Below are positions 26,489 to 35,687 of a stretch of DNA of 64,000 nucleotides, piece after piece (within the stretch, counting starts at the first letter, position 1; the number at the start of each line of letters is the position of its first letter). This stretch comes from Wielerella bovis. Its GTDB lineage: Bacteria; Pseudomonadota; Gammaproteobacteria; Burkholderiales; Neisseriaceae. The stretch is taken from assembly GCF_022354465.1 (NCBI RefSeq), contig NZ_CP092361.1, positions 1,054,001-1,118,000 of the forward strand, written 5' to 3'. Position numbers and translations under genes: made by a program. The notes beneath the pieces were generated by a model. The model did not search any database, had not been told where the DNA came from, and saw nothing but the letters and a program-made list of their open reading frames with translations.

Positions 26489-26555
26489 CGCTATTTTAAG
26501 CGAAGTAAGTGAAAAATTCTATGTCTTTTGAAATAACTGATGATGAGGTAATGAC

Positions 26556-26786
26556 ATGTCTCTTATGGATAAGATTATTAGCGGTTTGGATACCACTATT
26601 AAAGTTGGGATTAAATATGGTGTTCCAGCAGTTAAAAAAACCATTAGTGCAGTTGAAACTGCTGGTTATCACGCAGCCAAGCATAATTTAGAAAATAATC
26701 CAAATTATAGAACAGGCGAACAACGAGAAAAAGCAGAGCGTGTAATTGCTCGTTATGAAGCAAAACAGAACAATAAGGAGGATTAA
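26556..26786 (+). CDS. Small protein of 76 residues next to the XRE regulator
   Basis: This protein of unknown function begins MSLMDKIISGLDTTIKVGIK and ends with a charged helix (KAERVIARYEAKQNNKED). The N-terminal half (IKYGVPAVKKTISAVETAGY) could be an amphipathic helix associating with membrane; the rest is soluble. GAGGT lies seven bases before the ATG. It diverges from the XRE gene with a candidate operator between them, and is followed 65 bp later by a 49-residue gene. The layout recalls small phage- or plasmid-derived regulated cassettes, but no family is recognised. Confidence 0.7.
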   Translation: MSLMDKIISGLDTTIKVGIKYGVPAVKKTISAVETAGYHAAKHNLENNPNYRTGEQREKAERVIARYEAKQNNKED

Positions 26787-26851
26787 GAAACAAAGTTAAA
26801 TACAAAAAAATCCCATTTTTAATTTTCTTTTTTATTTTTAAGGAATGAATA

Positions 26852-27001
26852 ATGAAACGTTACGAAGTAAAATACCAACATAATGGTAGTTCTGGAACTA
26901 CTTCAACTATTGTAACTGCCAGCAGTGCCGCACAAGCAAAAGAGCAAATTAAAGCTCGTTACAATGGGAAAATTAAGATTATTTCATGTGTTGAGAAATA
27001 A
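26852..27001 (+). CDS. Small protein of 49 residues
   Basis: The open frame MKRYEVKYQHNGSSGTTSTI and so on, ending KIKIISCVEK, follows an AAGGAAT leader with good spacing. The predicted pattern is beta-beta-alpha-beta, with a helix SSAAQAKEQIKARY between strands. Small proteins of this general style occur in mobile and phage-linked contexts, but no named function can be given. It is the second small gene opposite the XRE regulator. Its stop TAA is followed directly by an uptake-sequence pair that probably ends the transcript. Confidence 0.65.
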   Translation: MKRYEVKYQHNGSSGTTSTIVTASSAAQAKEQIKARYNGKIKIISCVEK

Positions 27002-27045
27002 TGAATAGGCAGCCTGAAAGGGATTTCAGGCTGCCTGAATTTCAC

Positions 27046-28515
27046 TTACTTCTGATGCGATTTCTTACTAGAAACTTGCCGTTTCTTCGTTTTGCCACCG
27101 CTATTACGCGCTTTTTCATCTTTGCGCCCTTCGCGTTTGGCAATGCGATTACTCAAACTCACACGTCTCAACGGCTTGTTTTTCACTTCTTTTGCCGTTT
27201 CTTCATACGGATTTTCGCTCACATTACACTGAATCCGCAACGGCGTTCCCTGTAAATTGAACGCCTTACGGAACGTTTGCGTGAGATAGCGCGTGTAGCT
27301 GTCGCCAATCGCGTGCAGCGAATTGCCGTGAATCACAATCACAGGCGGATTGCTGCCGCCTTGGTGCGCGTAACGCATTTTCGGGCGCACCAAACCTGCG
27401 CGTGGTGGCTGTTGGCGTTCCACAGCCGTTTGCAAAACGCGCGTGATTTTCGGGGTCGGCATTTTGATAAACGCCGCATCGTAGGCAGCCTGAATGCTGT
27501 CAAACAGCCCGTCAATGCCCTTTTCTTTCAGCGCGGAAATATAGTGAAATTTCGCAAAATCAAGGAAATACAGTTTACGCGCAATATCGCGCTTGATGTC
27601 GTTGCGGCGTTCTTCGGAAATGCCGTCCCACTTGTTCACGGCAACCACCAACGCGCGCCCCGCTTCCAGCGCAAAACCTGCAATGGTCGCGTCTTGGTCG
27701 GCGATGTCCTGCTGCGCGTCCAACACCAAAACCGCCACATTTGCCGCTTCAATCGCTTGCATGGCTTTGATGACGGAGAATTTTTCCACAGCCTCGTCCA
27801 CCTTGCCGCGTCTGCGCACACCAGCCGTGTCAATAATCGTGAACGGCTTGTTTTCGCGTTCAAAATCAATGTGAATGCTGTCGCGCGTTGTGCCAGCCAT
27901 GTCAAACGCAATCACGCGCTCTTCGCCCAAAATCGCGTTGACCAGCGTGGATTTGCCCACATTCGGACGACCGATAATGGCAAAAGTCGGATGTTTGTTT
28001 TCGTTAACTTCTTCTTCGGCATCGGGAAAATGTTCCAACACATCTTCAATCAAATGGTAAACGCCATCGCCGTGTGCACCCGAAATCACGCGCGGTTCGC
28101 CCAAAGCCAATTCGTAAAACTCGGCAGACAACACGGCACGGTTACCGCCTTCGCCCTTATTTACAGCCAAAAACACGGGGCGCGGACTTTGGCGCAAACG
28201 GTCGGCGATGATTTTGTCTTGTGGCGTTAAACCTGTACGCGCGTCCACTAAAAAAATCACGGCATCGGCTTCATCGACTGCCTGTAAGGTTTGTTTTGCC
28301 ATTTCGTGCAAAATGCCGCTATCCACCACAGGTTCAAAACCGCCTGTATCCACAACGAGATAGGGTTTGGTGCCGACACGTCCGTGTCCATAATGGCGGT
28401 CGCGTGTCAAACCCGGTAAATCGTGGACAAGCGCGTCTTTGGTGCGCGTTAAACGGTTGAATAAGGTGGATTTGCCGACATTTGGGCGACCCACCAATGC
28501 GATTGTTGGTTTCAT
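27046..28515 (-). CDS. der: Ribosome-associated double GTPase Der (EngA)
   Basis: This essential GTPase acts in 50S subunit assembly. The 489-residue product has two complete tandem G domains: the first with [12 protein letters not shown] (residues 8-19), DLPGLTRD and NKGEGG, the second with [12 protein letters not shown] near 180, DTAGVRRRG and NKWDG. They are followed by the KH-like domain ([17 protein letters not shown]). The C-terminus is a very basic extension ([20 protein letters not shown]) likely to contact rRNA. In many relatives der ends the rlmN-ispG-hisS-yfgM-bamB-der cluster; here it stands alone. Confidence 0.97.
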   Translation of the reverse strand: MKPTIALVGRPNVGKSTLFNRLTRTKDALVHDLPGLTRDRHYGHGRVGTKPYLVVDTGGFEPVVDSGILHEMAKQTLQAVDEADAVIFLVDARTGLTPQDKIIADRLRQSPRPVFLAVNKGEGGNRAVLSAEFYELALGEPRVISGAHGDGVYHLIEDVLEHFPDAEEEVNENKHPTFAIIGRPNVGKSTLVNAILGEERVIAFDMAGTTRDSIHIDFERENKPFTIIDTAGVRRRGKVDEAVEKFSVIKAMQAIEAANVAVLVLDAQQDIADQDATIAGFALEAGRALVVAVNKWDGISEERRNDIKRDIARKLYFLDFAKFHYISALKEKGIDGLFDSIQAAYDAAFIKMPTPKITRVLQTAVERQQPPRAGLVRPKMRYAHQGGSNPPVIVIHGNSLHAIGDSYTRYLTQTFRKAFNLQGTPLRIQCNVSENPYEETAKEVKNKPLRRVSLSNRIAKREGRKDEKARNSGGKTKKRQVSSKKSHQK

Positions 28516-28718
28516 GTTTCTTGCTTTCTCTGTTTCAGGCTGTCTGAAAATGCTGCGCGTGCAGCGAAAAAGGTTTTTCAGGCAACAAGCAGGTGTATTA
28601 TTGAAAATACACAGGGTTAATCAAAATATTTCAGGCAGCCTGAAAAAATAAGCTGCCTGAAAATCAAGTTTTATTTCATCATTTTAGCATGGATTTGGCT
28701 TTCAGGCAGCCTGAAAAA

Positions 28719-29399
28719 TCACATGCCGTACCACACAGCCGTTCTGGCGTTTTCTTCGCCCTGTTTGGCGGAACGTCTCATGTACTCGCTTGCTTTTTGT
28801 TCATCTTTTGGGACGATTGTGCCTTGTGAATAGGCGATTGCCATATTGGTTAAGGCAATGGGATTGTCTTTTTCTATTGCTTTTTCAAACCAATACAGGG
28901 CTTTCTTGTTGCTTTTCTCAACCAAATTGCCATTTGCGTACATCAAGCCTAAATTGCCTTGTGCCGCAGAAATACCTGATTTGGCGTGTCGGGTTATAAT
29001 ATCAACTAATTCCTTTTTCTTTTCAATTGGTTGTGAACGTATATATTGCTCAATCACGCCACGATATAAATAAGATGCCAAAATTTCGGCTTTGGGAAAA
29101 TAACGATGACGCGATAAATCATAAGCCATTGCCAATTCACACGATTGGCGATTGTTCACAGGGCAAGATTGCAATATTTTTTGCAACCGTTTGCTGGTTT
29201 CACGCATTTTGTTGGCATCATTTTTGTGATTTGCCCTGACATTTTGAACATCATCCATTAAAGTATGCCAACCTTCTGGCAAATGTTGGCGTTCATCATG
29301 GTTTTGCCATGCGACCAAGCCAAACCACAATGTCATAGTTATCAGTACCATGCCCAGTAATAGAGCAATTATGGCGATTTTTTTACTGATGATATTCAT
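28719..29399 (-). CDS. Membrane-anchored Sel1-repeat protein
   Basis: This 226-residue protein has an N-terminal transmembrane segment (IAIIALLLGMVLITMTLWFG) and a periplasmic part with Sel1-like TPR repeats. The repeats are visible in GISAAQGNLGLMYANGN, KKALYWFEKAIEKDNPIALT and MAIAYSQGTIVPKDEQ. Two cysteines (SCPVNNRQSC) may form a disulfide. Sel1 proteins are usually scaffolds for protein complexes; a specific role is not evident. It lies between der and the hisS-yfgM operon and is flanked by uptake sequences on both sides. Confidence 0.82.
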   Translation of the reverse strand: MNIISKKIAIIALLLGMVLITMTLWFGLVAWQNHDERQHLPEGWHTLMDDVQNVRANHKNDANKMRETSKRLQKILQSCPVNNRQSCELAMAYDLSRHRYFPKAEILASYLYRGVIEQYIRSQPIEKKKELVDIITRHAKSGISAAQGNLGLMYANGNLVEKSNKKALYWFEKAIEKDNPIALTNMAIAYSQGTIVPKDEQKASEYMRRSAKQGEENARTAVWYGM

Positions 29400-29479
29400 T
29401 GTAAATGCCTTTCTGTGCGCTGCTATTTCAGGCTAAAACGTTTTCAGGCTGCCTGTTATGAATAGGCAGCCTGAAAACA

Positions 29480-30076
29480 TTATAATTGCCCAAGTTTCAA
29501 TTCTACCAATTCACGATTGGCAGAATTTTCAGGCAATTTATCCAATGCTAATTTATACGCATCTGCGGCTTCTTTATTTTTACCCTGTGCGCTGTACACG
29601 TCGCCTTTAATTTCGTTGATGATAGGAGCAAAACTATCATCAACAGGCGTATTTAAAATCGCCAAAGCATCGTCAAATTTCTTTTGTTGCAAGAAAACAT
29701 TCGCCAAATTTTGCACGGCGGCTGCCTGAAATAAGGGTTCTTTATTATTATCCAATATCCAGCGATAGGCGGAGGCAGATTCATCAAGTTTACCATTATC
29801 AAACAATAATTTAGCGGATTCTAAGGTGGCGAGTGCAGTAGCAGATGATTTAGCATGTGATTGTTGCAATGCTGCTAATTTTGCACTGTCGCCATTAACT
29901 TGTGCGGCAAGTGTTGCTGCTTTTTGATTGTTGCTTTCCACTTGCCCCTTGTAAATCACATTGCCCAAATAACCCAAAGCCGCTGCTACCAAAACCGCAA
30001 ATACCCATTTGCCACCTTTGTGCCACAAATGCTTGGCGTTTTCTAATTCCTGTTGTTCATCATGATGTGCTGACAT
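29480..30076 (-). CDS. YfgM-type tetratricopeptide protein (ancillary SecYEG translocon subunit)
   Basis: This 198-residue bitopic inner-membrane protein has a short cytoplasmic N-terminus, a transmembrane segment (WVFAVLVAAALGYLGNVIY) and a periplasmic TPR domain (AAAVQNLANVFLQQKKFDDA, GKNKEAADAYKLALDKLP). It matches the YfgM family, which binds the SecYEG-PpiD chaperone site. The ATG at 30076 overlaps the hisS stop by one base; an ATG four codons earlier is also possible. The hisS-yfgM pair is conserved, but the usual next gene bamB is absent here. Confidence 0.88.
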   Translation of the reverse strand: MSAHHDEQQELENAKHLWHKGGKWVFAVLVAAALGYLGNVIYKGQVESNNQKAATLAAQVNGDSAKLAALQQSHAKSSATALATLESAKLLFDNGKLDESASAYRWILDNNKEPLFQAAAVQNLANVFLQQKKFDDALAILNTPVDDSFAPIINEIKGDVYSAQGKNKEAADAYKLALDKLPENSANRELVELKLGQL

Positions 30077-31368
30077 TATGCTTTCCATTCATTTAATTTT
30101 GAAATTAATTCATTGGCGGGAATCGTGATTTGCCCACGCTCGCCACGCAAATCTTTCAAGGTAACTTCTTGATTTGCCAATTCACTTTCCGCGATAATCA
30201 AAGCGAATTGTGCGCCCGATTGGTCGGCGCGTTTAAATTGATTTTTCAATTTGGTGCTGCCTGAAAATTGAGCCACGTCAAAGCCGTTTTCGCGTAATTG
30301 CGCTGCGTATTTCATCGCTTGTAAAGTTGAGCCTTCGCCTTGCTGCATCACGAAAACATCAGGCACATCAGCTACTTGCAGGCTGCCGTGTTCGCGCACC
30401 AACAACAACAAACGCTCAATCCCCATCGCAAAACCAATAGACGGCGCGGCTTTGCCCCCCAATTCTTCAATCAAACCATCGTAACGTCCACCGCCACACA
30501 CGGTCGCTTGTGCGCCCAATTTATCGGTCGTCCACTCAAAAACTGTGTGATTGTAGTAATCCAAACCGCGCACCAAACGCGGATTTTCCACAAATTGAAT
30601 GTCCAAACCCGTCAGCAAATCTTTGAATGTTTGATAATGTTTTTGGGAATCTTCGCCCAAATAATCAATCAAACGCGGCGCATTATTGCAAATTTCTTGC
30701 AAATCTGGATTTTTCGTGTCCAAAACGCGCAATGGGTTGGTGTGGAGACGGCGTTTGCTGTCATCGTCCAATTTGTCTTCAAATTCAGTCAGATAGGCGA
30801 CCAAAGCGGCACGGTAGGTGGCACGTTCTTCTCGATTGCCCAAGCTGTTGATTTCCAAAGTTAAATATTGCAAGATACCCAACTCTCGCCACAAATCGGC
30901 GCACATCGCCACCATTTCCGCATCAATATCGGGGTCAGCAAAACCGAGTGCTTCAATGCCAACTTGGTGGAATTGGCGGTAACGCCCTTTTTGTGGGCGT
31001 TCGCGGCGGAACATCGCGCCCATATACCACAATTTGCGTGGCGCTTCGTGCAAGAGATTGTGTTCCACTACGGCGCGTAAACAGCTGGCTGTGCCTTCGG
31101 GGCGCAGGGTCAGGCTCAATGTGTCGTTGCTGTCGGAAAAGGTGTACATTTCTTTGCCGACCACGTCCGTTTCTTCGCCGATGGAGCGCACAAACAAACC
31201 TGTTTGTTCCACGATGGGTGTGCGGATTTGTTTGTAATCAAATCGGCGTGTCCAGTTTTGAATTTTGTTTTCAAAGGCTTGCCAATAAGCGGCGGTGATT
31301 TTGAAATCTTTTTGTTCTACGGGCAGAAGGTCATTCATGCCTTTAACGGATTGGATTTTTTGTCCCAT
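30076..31368 (-). CDS. hisS: Histidyl-tRNA synthetase
   Basis: This class II aminoacyl-tRNA synthetase charges tRNA-His. The 430-residue product has motif 1 near [20 protein letters not shown], motif 2 within [20 protein letters not shown], the histidine-specific region [13 protein letters not shown] and motif 3 in [15 protein letters not shown]. The C-terminal anticodon-binding domain is also present. Its stop overlaps the next start by one base, so hisS and the YfgM-type gene are coupled. A cluster of uptake sequences lies upstream of the start. Confidence 0.97.
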   Translation of the reverse strand: MGQKIQSVKGMNDLLPVEQKDFKITAAYWQAFENKIQNWTRRFDYKQIRTPIVEQTGLFVRSIGEETDVVGKEMYTFSDSNDTLSLTLRPEGTASCLRAVVEHNLLHEAPRKLWYMGAMFRRERPQKGRYRQFHQVGIEALGFADPDIDAEMVAMCADLWRELGILQYLTLEINSLGNREERATYRAALVAYLTEFEDKLDDDSKRRLHTNPLRVLDTKNPDLQEICNNAPRLIDYLGEDSQKHYQTFKDLLTGLDIQFVENPRLVRGLDYYNHTVFEWTTDKLGAQATVCGGGRYDGLIEELGGKAAPSIGFAMGIERLLLLVREHGSLQVADVPDVFVMQQGEGSTLQAMKYAAQLRENGFDVAQFSGSTKLKNQFKRADQSGAQFALIIAESELANQEVTLKDLRGERGQITIPANELISKLNEWKA

Positions 31369-31537
31369 GATTTTGTTTTTCCAATGAAAAATATTTTTCA
31401 GGCTGCCTGAAAATGAAAATAGTGAAAAATGGGTATGATTATAACCGATTTTGACGCTTTTCAGGCTGCCTGAAATGGGAAATACCGCTTGAAATCAGAT
31501 TCAAACGGTATTGGGGTAATTCAGGCAGCCTGAAAAT

Positions 31538-31861
31538 TCAATCCCATTCACGCTGAACCAATGGCGCAAAACCGCGCTGTTTGGCGTGTTCCAAATCATC
31601 GGCGGCGATGGTGTAAACATTGATGTGTGGCGTGCCACCGCCACAAACGGCAGGGAACATCACGCCGCGTTGCACATCTTTTCGGGCTTGGTAAACTTGA
31701 ATGCCAGATAATTGTGTTTGCATGGTTTCGGGCGAAATGCCACCACCTTGGCATTGGCGTGAACCGTCGTGTTTAAAAACATCTACTGTTTTGGTAGCGG
31801 TGGGCGTGCTGACGCAGGCTGCCTGAAAACACAGCGCACACAATAAAAGTGTTTTTTTCAT
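31538..31861 (-). CDS. Small putative lipoprotein, 107 residues
   Basis: The protein opens with a lipoprotein signal MKKTLLLCALCFQAAC (lipobox cysteine at 16) followed by a Thr-rich linker. The mature part has two cysteine-glycine motifs (SRQCQGGGIS and PAVCGGGTPH) that may form a disulfide. It ends FAPLVQREWD. An AAGGAAA site precedes the ATG at 31861. An uptake sequence overlaps the signal peptide. No family function is recognised. It is monocistronic and sits beside the R3 hairpin element. Confidence 0.8.
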   Translation of the reverse strand: MKKTLLLCALCFQAACVSTPTATKTVDVFKHDGSRQCQGGGISPETMQTQLSGIQVYQARKDVQRGVMFPAVCGGGTPHINVYTIAADDLEHAKQRGFAPLVQREWD

Positions 31862-31929
31862 GATGATTTTCCTTATGTGAAAATGCGTTATTATACTGTT
31901 TTTCTCAAACCGTTTTTTAGGCAGCCTTA

Positions 31930-32050
31930 CAGTACACGACAATTTTTTGAAGTTGTAGGTCGGGCATTGATGCCCGACACAATGCGCCGTGATTCATCAA
32001 TGTCGGGCATGAATGCCCGACCTACGGAAATGATTTTTTGTCGTGTACTG
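31930..32050. repeat. R3 inverted-repeat element (CAGTACACGACAA ends), copy a
   Basis: A 121-bp element is bounded by CAGTACACGACAA and TTGTCGTGTACTG. Inside are GTAGGTCGGGCAT, a central GTGATTCATCA and ATGCCCGACCTAC, giving stacked hairpins. Uptake-sequence halves abut both ends (GGCAGCCTT on the left and GAGGCTGCCTGAA on the right). A second copy is at 37061-37171. Confidence 0.75.
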
Positions 32051-32075
32051 TGAGGCTGCCTGAAAATAATATTTT

Positions 32076-32996
32076 ATGAAACACAACAATCCTTTACCTA
32101 TTTTAAACGGCGTGAAACCCAGCTATTTGATTCTGCCACACGACAAACGTTTTGACGGCAAAACGCTGTTGTATTTTCTGTGCCAACATTTTCCATTTGT
32201 GAGCGAAAGTGCATGGCAAGCACGGTTAAACAGCGGCATGGTGGTGAACCAAAATGGCGAAATGCTCAATGAACACACGCCATTTGTTTCAGGCAGCAAG
32301 ATTTTTTATTATCGCGAAATCAGCCGTGAAGACGAACCGCGCATTCCATTTGATGAAGAAATATTATTGGTAAATAATCACTTGATTGTGGTGGATAAAC
32401 CCCATTTTTTACCCGTAACCCCAAGCGGTCGATTTTTGCGTGAAACGCTTTTAACGCGCTTGCGTTTGCACCTCGATTTGCAACATTTGAATGTGGCAGA
32501 CATCACGCCCATTCATCGTTTGGATAAAGATACGGCTGGTGTGATGTTGTTGTCGCACAATCCCGAAAGTCGCGCCATTTATCAAAAATTGTTTGAAAAT
32601 AAAACAATACAAAAAACCTATCACGCCCTTGCACCCACCCGCACGGATTTGCATTACCCATTGGAAGTCAAATCGCGTTTGGTGCGCGGTGATGCGTTTT
32701 TCCTCACCCAAGAAGAAGCGGGCGAACCCAATTCACATACCATTGTGAATTTATTGGAAAATCGCGGTGAAATGAGCTTGTATGAATTGAAACCCATCAC
32801 AGGAAAAAAACATCAATTGCGTGTGCACATGATGAAATTGGGCATGCCTTTGTTGAATGATATGTTGTATCCAATTGTGCATGAAGTGGGCACGGAAGAT
32901 TATAATAAGCCATTAAAATTATTGGCAAAACGCATTGAATTTACCGACCCCATTTCGGGGGAGTATTGTGTTTTTGAAAGCAAACAATTTTTATAA
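32076..32996 (+). CDS. RluA-family pseudouridine synthase
   Basis: This enzyme isomerises uridine to pseudouridine in rRNA or tRNA. The 306-residue product has an N-terminal S4-like portion (SESAWQARLNSGMVVNQNGE). The catalytic motif HRLDKDTAGVMLL near residue 147 holds the nucleophilic aspartate, and KPITGKKHQLRVHM is typical of the family. Which uridine it modifies cannot be told from sequence; RluA, RluC and RluD subgroups differ subtly and none is asserted. The gene lies just after the R3 element and ends at a hairpin shared with the convergent gcvH. Confidence 0.9.
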   Translation: MKHNNPLPILNGVKPSYLILPHDKRFDGKTLLYFLCQHFPFVSESAWQARLNSGMVVNQNGEMLNEHTPFVSGSKIFYYREISREDEPRIPFDEEILLVNNHLIVVDKPHFLPVTPSGRFLRETLLTRLRLHLDLQHLNVADITPIHRLDKDTAGVMLLSHNPESRAIYQKLFENKTIQKTYHALAPTRTDLHYPLEVKSRLVRGDAFFLTQEEAGEPNSHTIVNLLENRGEMSLYELKPITGKKHQLRVHMMKLGMPLLNDMLYPIVHEVGTEDYNKPLKLLAKRIEFTDPISGEYCVFESKQFL

Positions 32997-33000
32997 GGAA

Positions 33001-33035
33001 AAGGCAGCCTGAAAATGTGTTTTTCAGGCTGCCTT
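33001..33035. terminator. Uptake-sequence-pair hairpin between convergent genes
   Basis: AAGGCAGCCTGAAAA and TTTTCAGGCTGCCTT form a stem with a five-base loop. It is shared by the pseudouridine synthase gene and gcvH. Confidence 0.7.
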
Positions 33036-33050
33036 GTGTACTTTTATGAT

Positions 33051-33437
33051 TTATTCGTCAATTTCTTTGGCATATTGTTCCGCTGTCAGCAATTCATCAA
33101 AATCTGCATCCACACTTGGGCGGATTTGAAAAAACCAGCCTGTATCATAAGGTTGGCTGTTGGCTAATTCTGGCGCGTCCAATAACGCAGCGTTGATGGC
33201 AACTACTTCGCCTGCCACAGGACAATACACATCGGATGCGGATTTAACTGATTCCACCGTTGCAGCGTGTTGTTGCGCGGAAAGCATATCGCCAATTTTG
33301 GGCAACTCAACAAAAATAATATCGCCCAAAGTTTCTTGCGCATAATCGGTAATGCCAATGGTGGCAATGCCGTCTGTTTCGGTGCGTAACCATTGATGTG
33401 TGGCGGTATAAGCCAAATTTTCAGGGATTTGTGACAT
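33051..33437 (-). CDS. gcvH: Glycine cleavage system H protein
   Basis: This lipoylated carrier shuttles the aminomethyl intermediate between the P, T and L proteins of the glycine cleavage system. The 128-residue product shows ATHQWLRTE, the turn [14 protein letters not shown] and the lipoylation site [11 protein letters not shown] with Lys65. [15 protein letters not shown] follows. The ATG at 33437 has an AAAGGAA site and gives the standard length; the frame is open for 107 codons upstream, but those codons include Correia-type termini and uptake sequences and are not coding. gcvT and gcvP are not in the window. Confidence 0.96.
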   Translation of the reverse strand: MSQIPENLAYTATHQWLRTETDGIATIGITDYAQETLGDIIFVELPKIGDMLSAQQHAATVESVKSASDVYCPVAGEVVAINAALLDAPELANSQPYDTGWFFQIRPSVDADFDELLTAEQYAKEIDE

Positions 33438-33500
33438 AAATATTCCTTTCGTATTTTCAGGCTGCCTATTGTATGTGAAAGGCAGCCTGAAAGCTATTTT

Positions 33501-33518
33501 TATAGTGAATTCACTATA
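33501..33518. repeat. Solo Correia-like terminal pair (TATAGTGAATTCACTATA)
   Basis: An 18-bp perfect palindrome consists only of the two element ends joined together with no core. It looks like the footprint of an element that lost its interior. It lies in the divergent gcvH-fabD region, where it could affect promoters. Confidence 0.55.
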
Positions 33519-33642
33519 TAACGAATGATATTTTATCTCCAATCCCAATCTAATCCACGCTATAAGCAATAAAAGCTGCTGAAAATCATGCTGTGTGCTA
33601 TCATTTTGGCGATTTTTTGACTCTATTTTGAAGGATAATTTT

Positions 33643-34569
33643 ATGTCTTTTGCATTTTTCTTCCCTGGGCAAGGCTCACAAAGTTTGCATATGATGGACG
33701 GTTTTGACGGCGTGCAAGTGGTACGCGATACTTTTACCGAAGCATCGGACGCGCTCAATCAAGATTTGTGGGCAATGATGAATGGCGAAGATGCTGAAAT
33801 CATTGGGCAAACGGTCAATACGCAGCCCTTGATGCTGACGGCTGGTGTGGCGACTTATCGTGCTTATTTGGCGGCTGGCGGTGCGTTGCCCAGCGTTGTG
33901 GCTGGACACAGTTTGGGTGAATACAGCGCGTTGGTGGCAGCAGGCAGCCTGAAATTTACCGATGCGGTGAAATTGGTGCGGTTGCGTGCAGAGTTAATGC
34001 AATCTGCCGTACCACAAGGCGTGGGCGCGATGGCGGCAATTTTGGGTTTAGATGATGATGTGGTGCGCCAAATTTGTGCCGATGCCGAGCAAGGCGAAGT
34101 GTGCGAAGCGGTGAATTTTAATTCCATCGGACAAATTGTGATTGCAGGCAATGCGGCGGCGGTAGAACGTGCCATGACGGCAGCAAAAGAAGCTGGTGCA
34201 AAACGTGCTTTGCCTTTGCCTGTTTCCGTGCCATCGCATTGTCGTTTGATGCAAGCGGCAGCGGAAAAATTGGCGGTAGCATTGCAAGATGTGGCGTTTA
34301 TGCAGCCTGAAATTCGTGTGATTCACAATGCAGATGTGACTTCATACAATGATGCGGCGCAAATTAAAGATGCGTTGGTGCGCCAGTTGTATTCGCCTGT
34401 ACGCTGGACAGAAACCGTGCAATTATTGGTGCGCGAAGGCATAACCCAATCGGCGGAATGTGGACCGGGTAAAGTATTGGCTGGTTTGGCAAAACGCATT
34501 GAAAAAGAAGCGGTGTGCAGCGCATTGGTATCGCAAGAAGCGGTTGATGCGTTTATTGCAGCGCATTGA
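33643..34569 (+). CDS. fabD: Malonyl-CoA:acyl carrier protein transacylase
   Basis: This enzyme moves malonyl from CoA to ACP for fatty-acid synthesis. The 308-residue product has [10 protein letters not shown] at the N-terminus, the nucleophile elbow [14 protein letters not shown] with Ser90, the arginine region [15 protein letters not shown] and the catalytic histidine in [11 protein letters not shown] near 200. The ATG at 33643 has an AAGGA site. An uptake sequence is read as AAGSLKFT near residue 103. Unlike most genomes, no fabH, fabG or acpP flanks it, so it is an isolated fab gene. Confidence 0.97.
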   Translation: MSFAFFFPGQGSQSLHMMDGFDGVQVVRDTFTEASDALNQDLWAMMNGEDAEIIGQTVNTQPLMLTAGVATYRAYLAAGGALPSVVAGHSLGEYSALVAAGSLKFTDAVKLVRLRAELMQSAVPQGVGAMAAILGLDDDVVRQICADAEQGEVCEAVNFNSIGQIVIAGNAAAVERAMTAAKEAGAKRALPLPVSVPSHCRLMQAAAEKLAVALQDVAFMQPEIRVIHNADVTSYNDAAQIKDALVRQLYSPVRWTETVQLLVREGITQSAECGPGKVLAGLAKRIEKEAVCSALVSQEAVDAFIAAH

Positions 34570-34603
34570 TTTTCAGGCTGCATATAATTAAGAAGACCAA
34601 GTA

Positions 34604-35648
34604 ATGAACAGTAAACCCGTGATTATTATGGGCATGCCCCATTTTCATGAAGTACATAAAATGGTGGAAGCGAATTTACGATTTTGCGGCTTTGAAGTCA
34701 TCAACTTGACGGAAGATGACAGTCAATTTCGCTATCCATCGTTATGGGCGCGACTGAAAACACAATGGCGAAAACATGTTTTGAAAGATAAAACAGCAAA
34801 ACGCTATGCCAAAGTTCCTTATTTAAAACAATGCTTGGATAAAAAATTAGCCACTTACTCGGGGGGGGGGGGCGGATTTTGCCTTACTGATTAGTGGCGA
34901 TTTTTTCCATCCAGAAATATTGCGCTATATTCGTAGCAAATCACGACATGGCGTAGTTAATTATCAATGGGACGGTTTGGAACGGTATCCTGAAATTTGG
35001 CAATGTATTGCTGAATTTGATAGATTTTATGTATTTGATTCTGATGATTTAAATCGTCCAGATTATTCATTTTTACCTGCGACCAGTTTTTATTTTGACC
35101 ACTGCATAACACCAAGTGCGGTTTCATCACAAACCTTGTTCTTTGCAGGTTCTCATCAACCACATCGTGCCAAAATAGTTCAAGATTTTGCGCAATTTGC
35201 CAGCGATGCAGGTTGGCAAGTGGATTTTCGGATAATGTGGGCAGATAACCGCAATATGCAACAAGCAAGAAGATGTTATCCTTGTGAAAATATACGCTTA
35301 ACGCATCGTGGTAAGACGTATGCAGAATACTTAACCGATGCGCAACAAGCAGGTATTTTGGTGGATTTTCTGGAAAATGTGCATAATGGTTTGTCGTTGC
35401 GAACGTTTGAAGCACTCGGCTACCGCAAAAAACTCATCACAACCAATCACCATGTTGCCACATACGATTTTTACCACCCAAATAATATTTATATTTTAAC
35501 AGCTGATAATTTCGCTGGTGTTGCCGAGTTTTTGGCAAAACCCTATCAGCCATTAGACGATAAAATCTATGAAAAATATGGGTTTACTAATTGGTTGCGT
35601 TATGTTTTGAATATAGAACCGCATCAAAAAATAACCTTGCCACAATAG
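34604..35648 (+). pseudogene. Phase-variable glycosyltransferase gene, OFF at a 12-G tract
   Basis: One coding region is split into two frames by a run of 12 G at 34861-34872. The 5' part (ATG 34604, MNSKPVIIMGMPHFHEVHKM) reads through the tract and stops at 34894. The 3' part, in another frame, continues ADFALLISGDFFHPEILRYI up to 35648. A tract of 11 or 14 G would join them into a protein of about 347 residues. The C-terminal half has GLSLRTFEALGYRKKLITTN, the acceptor-end pattern of CgeB/GT4-like glycosyltransferases. A poly-G tract inside a glycosyltransferase is the classic mark of slipped-strand phase variation of a surface glycan. It is marked as a pseudogene only because the sequenced state is off. 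The substrate is unknown. Confidence 0.85.
34861..34872 (+). repeat. Poly-G contingency tract (12 G)
   Basis: An uninterrupted run of 12 guanines lies within the glycosyltransferase coding region, about 255 bp after its start codon. Removing one G or adding two would bring both halves into one frame. No comparable homopolymer was noticed in the rest of the window. Confidence 0.9.
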
Positions 35649-35687
35649 TTTTCAGGCTGCCTTATTTTAAAAAGGCAGCCTGAAAAC
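35648..35687. terminator. Uptake-sequence-pair hairpin between convergent genes
   Basis: GTTTTCAGGCTGCCTT and AAGGCAGCCTGAAAAC form a 16-bp stem that separates the glycosyltransferase from the convergent DMT gene. Confidence 0.7.

Noticed and set aside
27277-28230. Open frame of 317 codons on the plus strand antisense to der
   Set aside because: It mirrors the coding strand of a complete, well-matched Der GTPase, has no ribosome site and gives an Arg/His-rich product typical of antisense frames.
33438-33758. Long in-frame N-terminal extension of gcvH
   Set aside because: The extension runs through an uptake sequence and a Correia-type end pair, and overlaps the start of fabD; the ATG at 33437 has a good ribosome site and gives the standard H-protein.
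34604-35648. Two separate small genes at the poly-G site
   Set aside because: The second part has only a TTG start without a ribosome site and its frame continues upstream to the G tract with sensible residues, so one slipped gene is far more likely.
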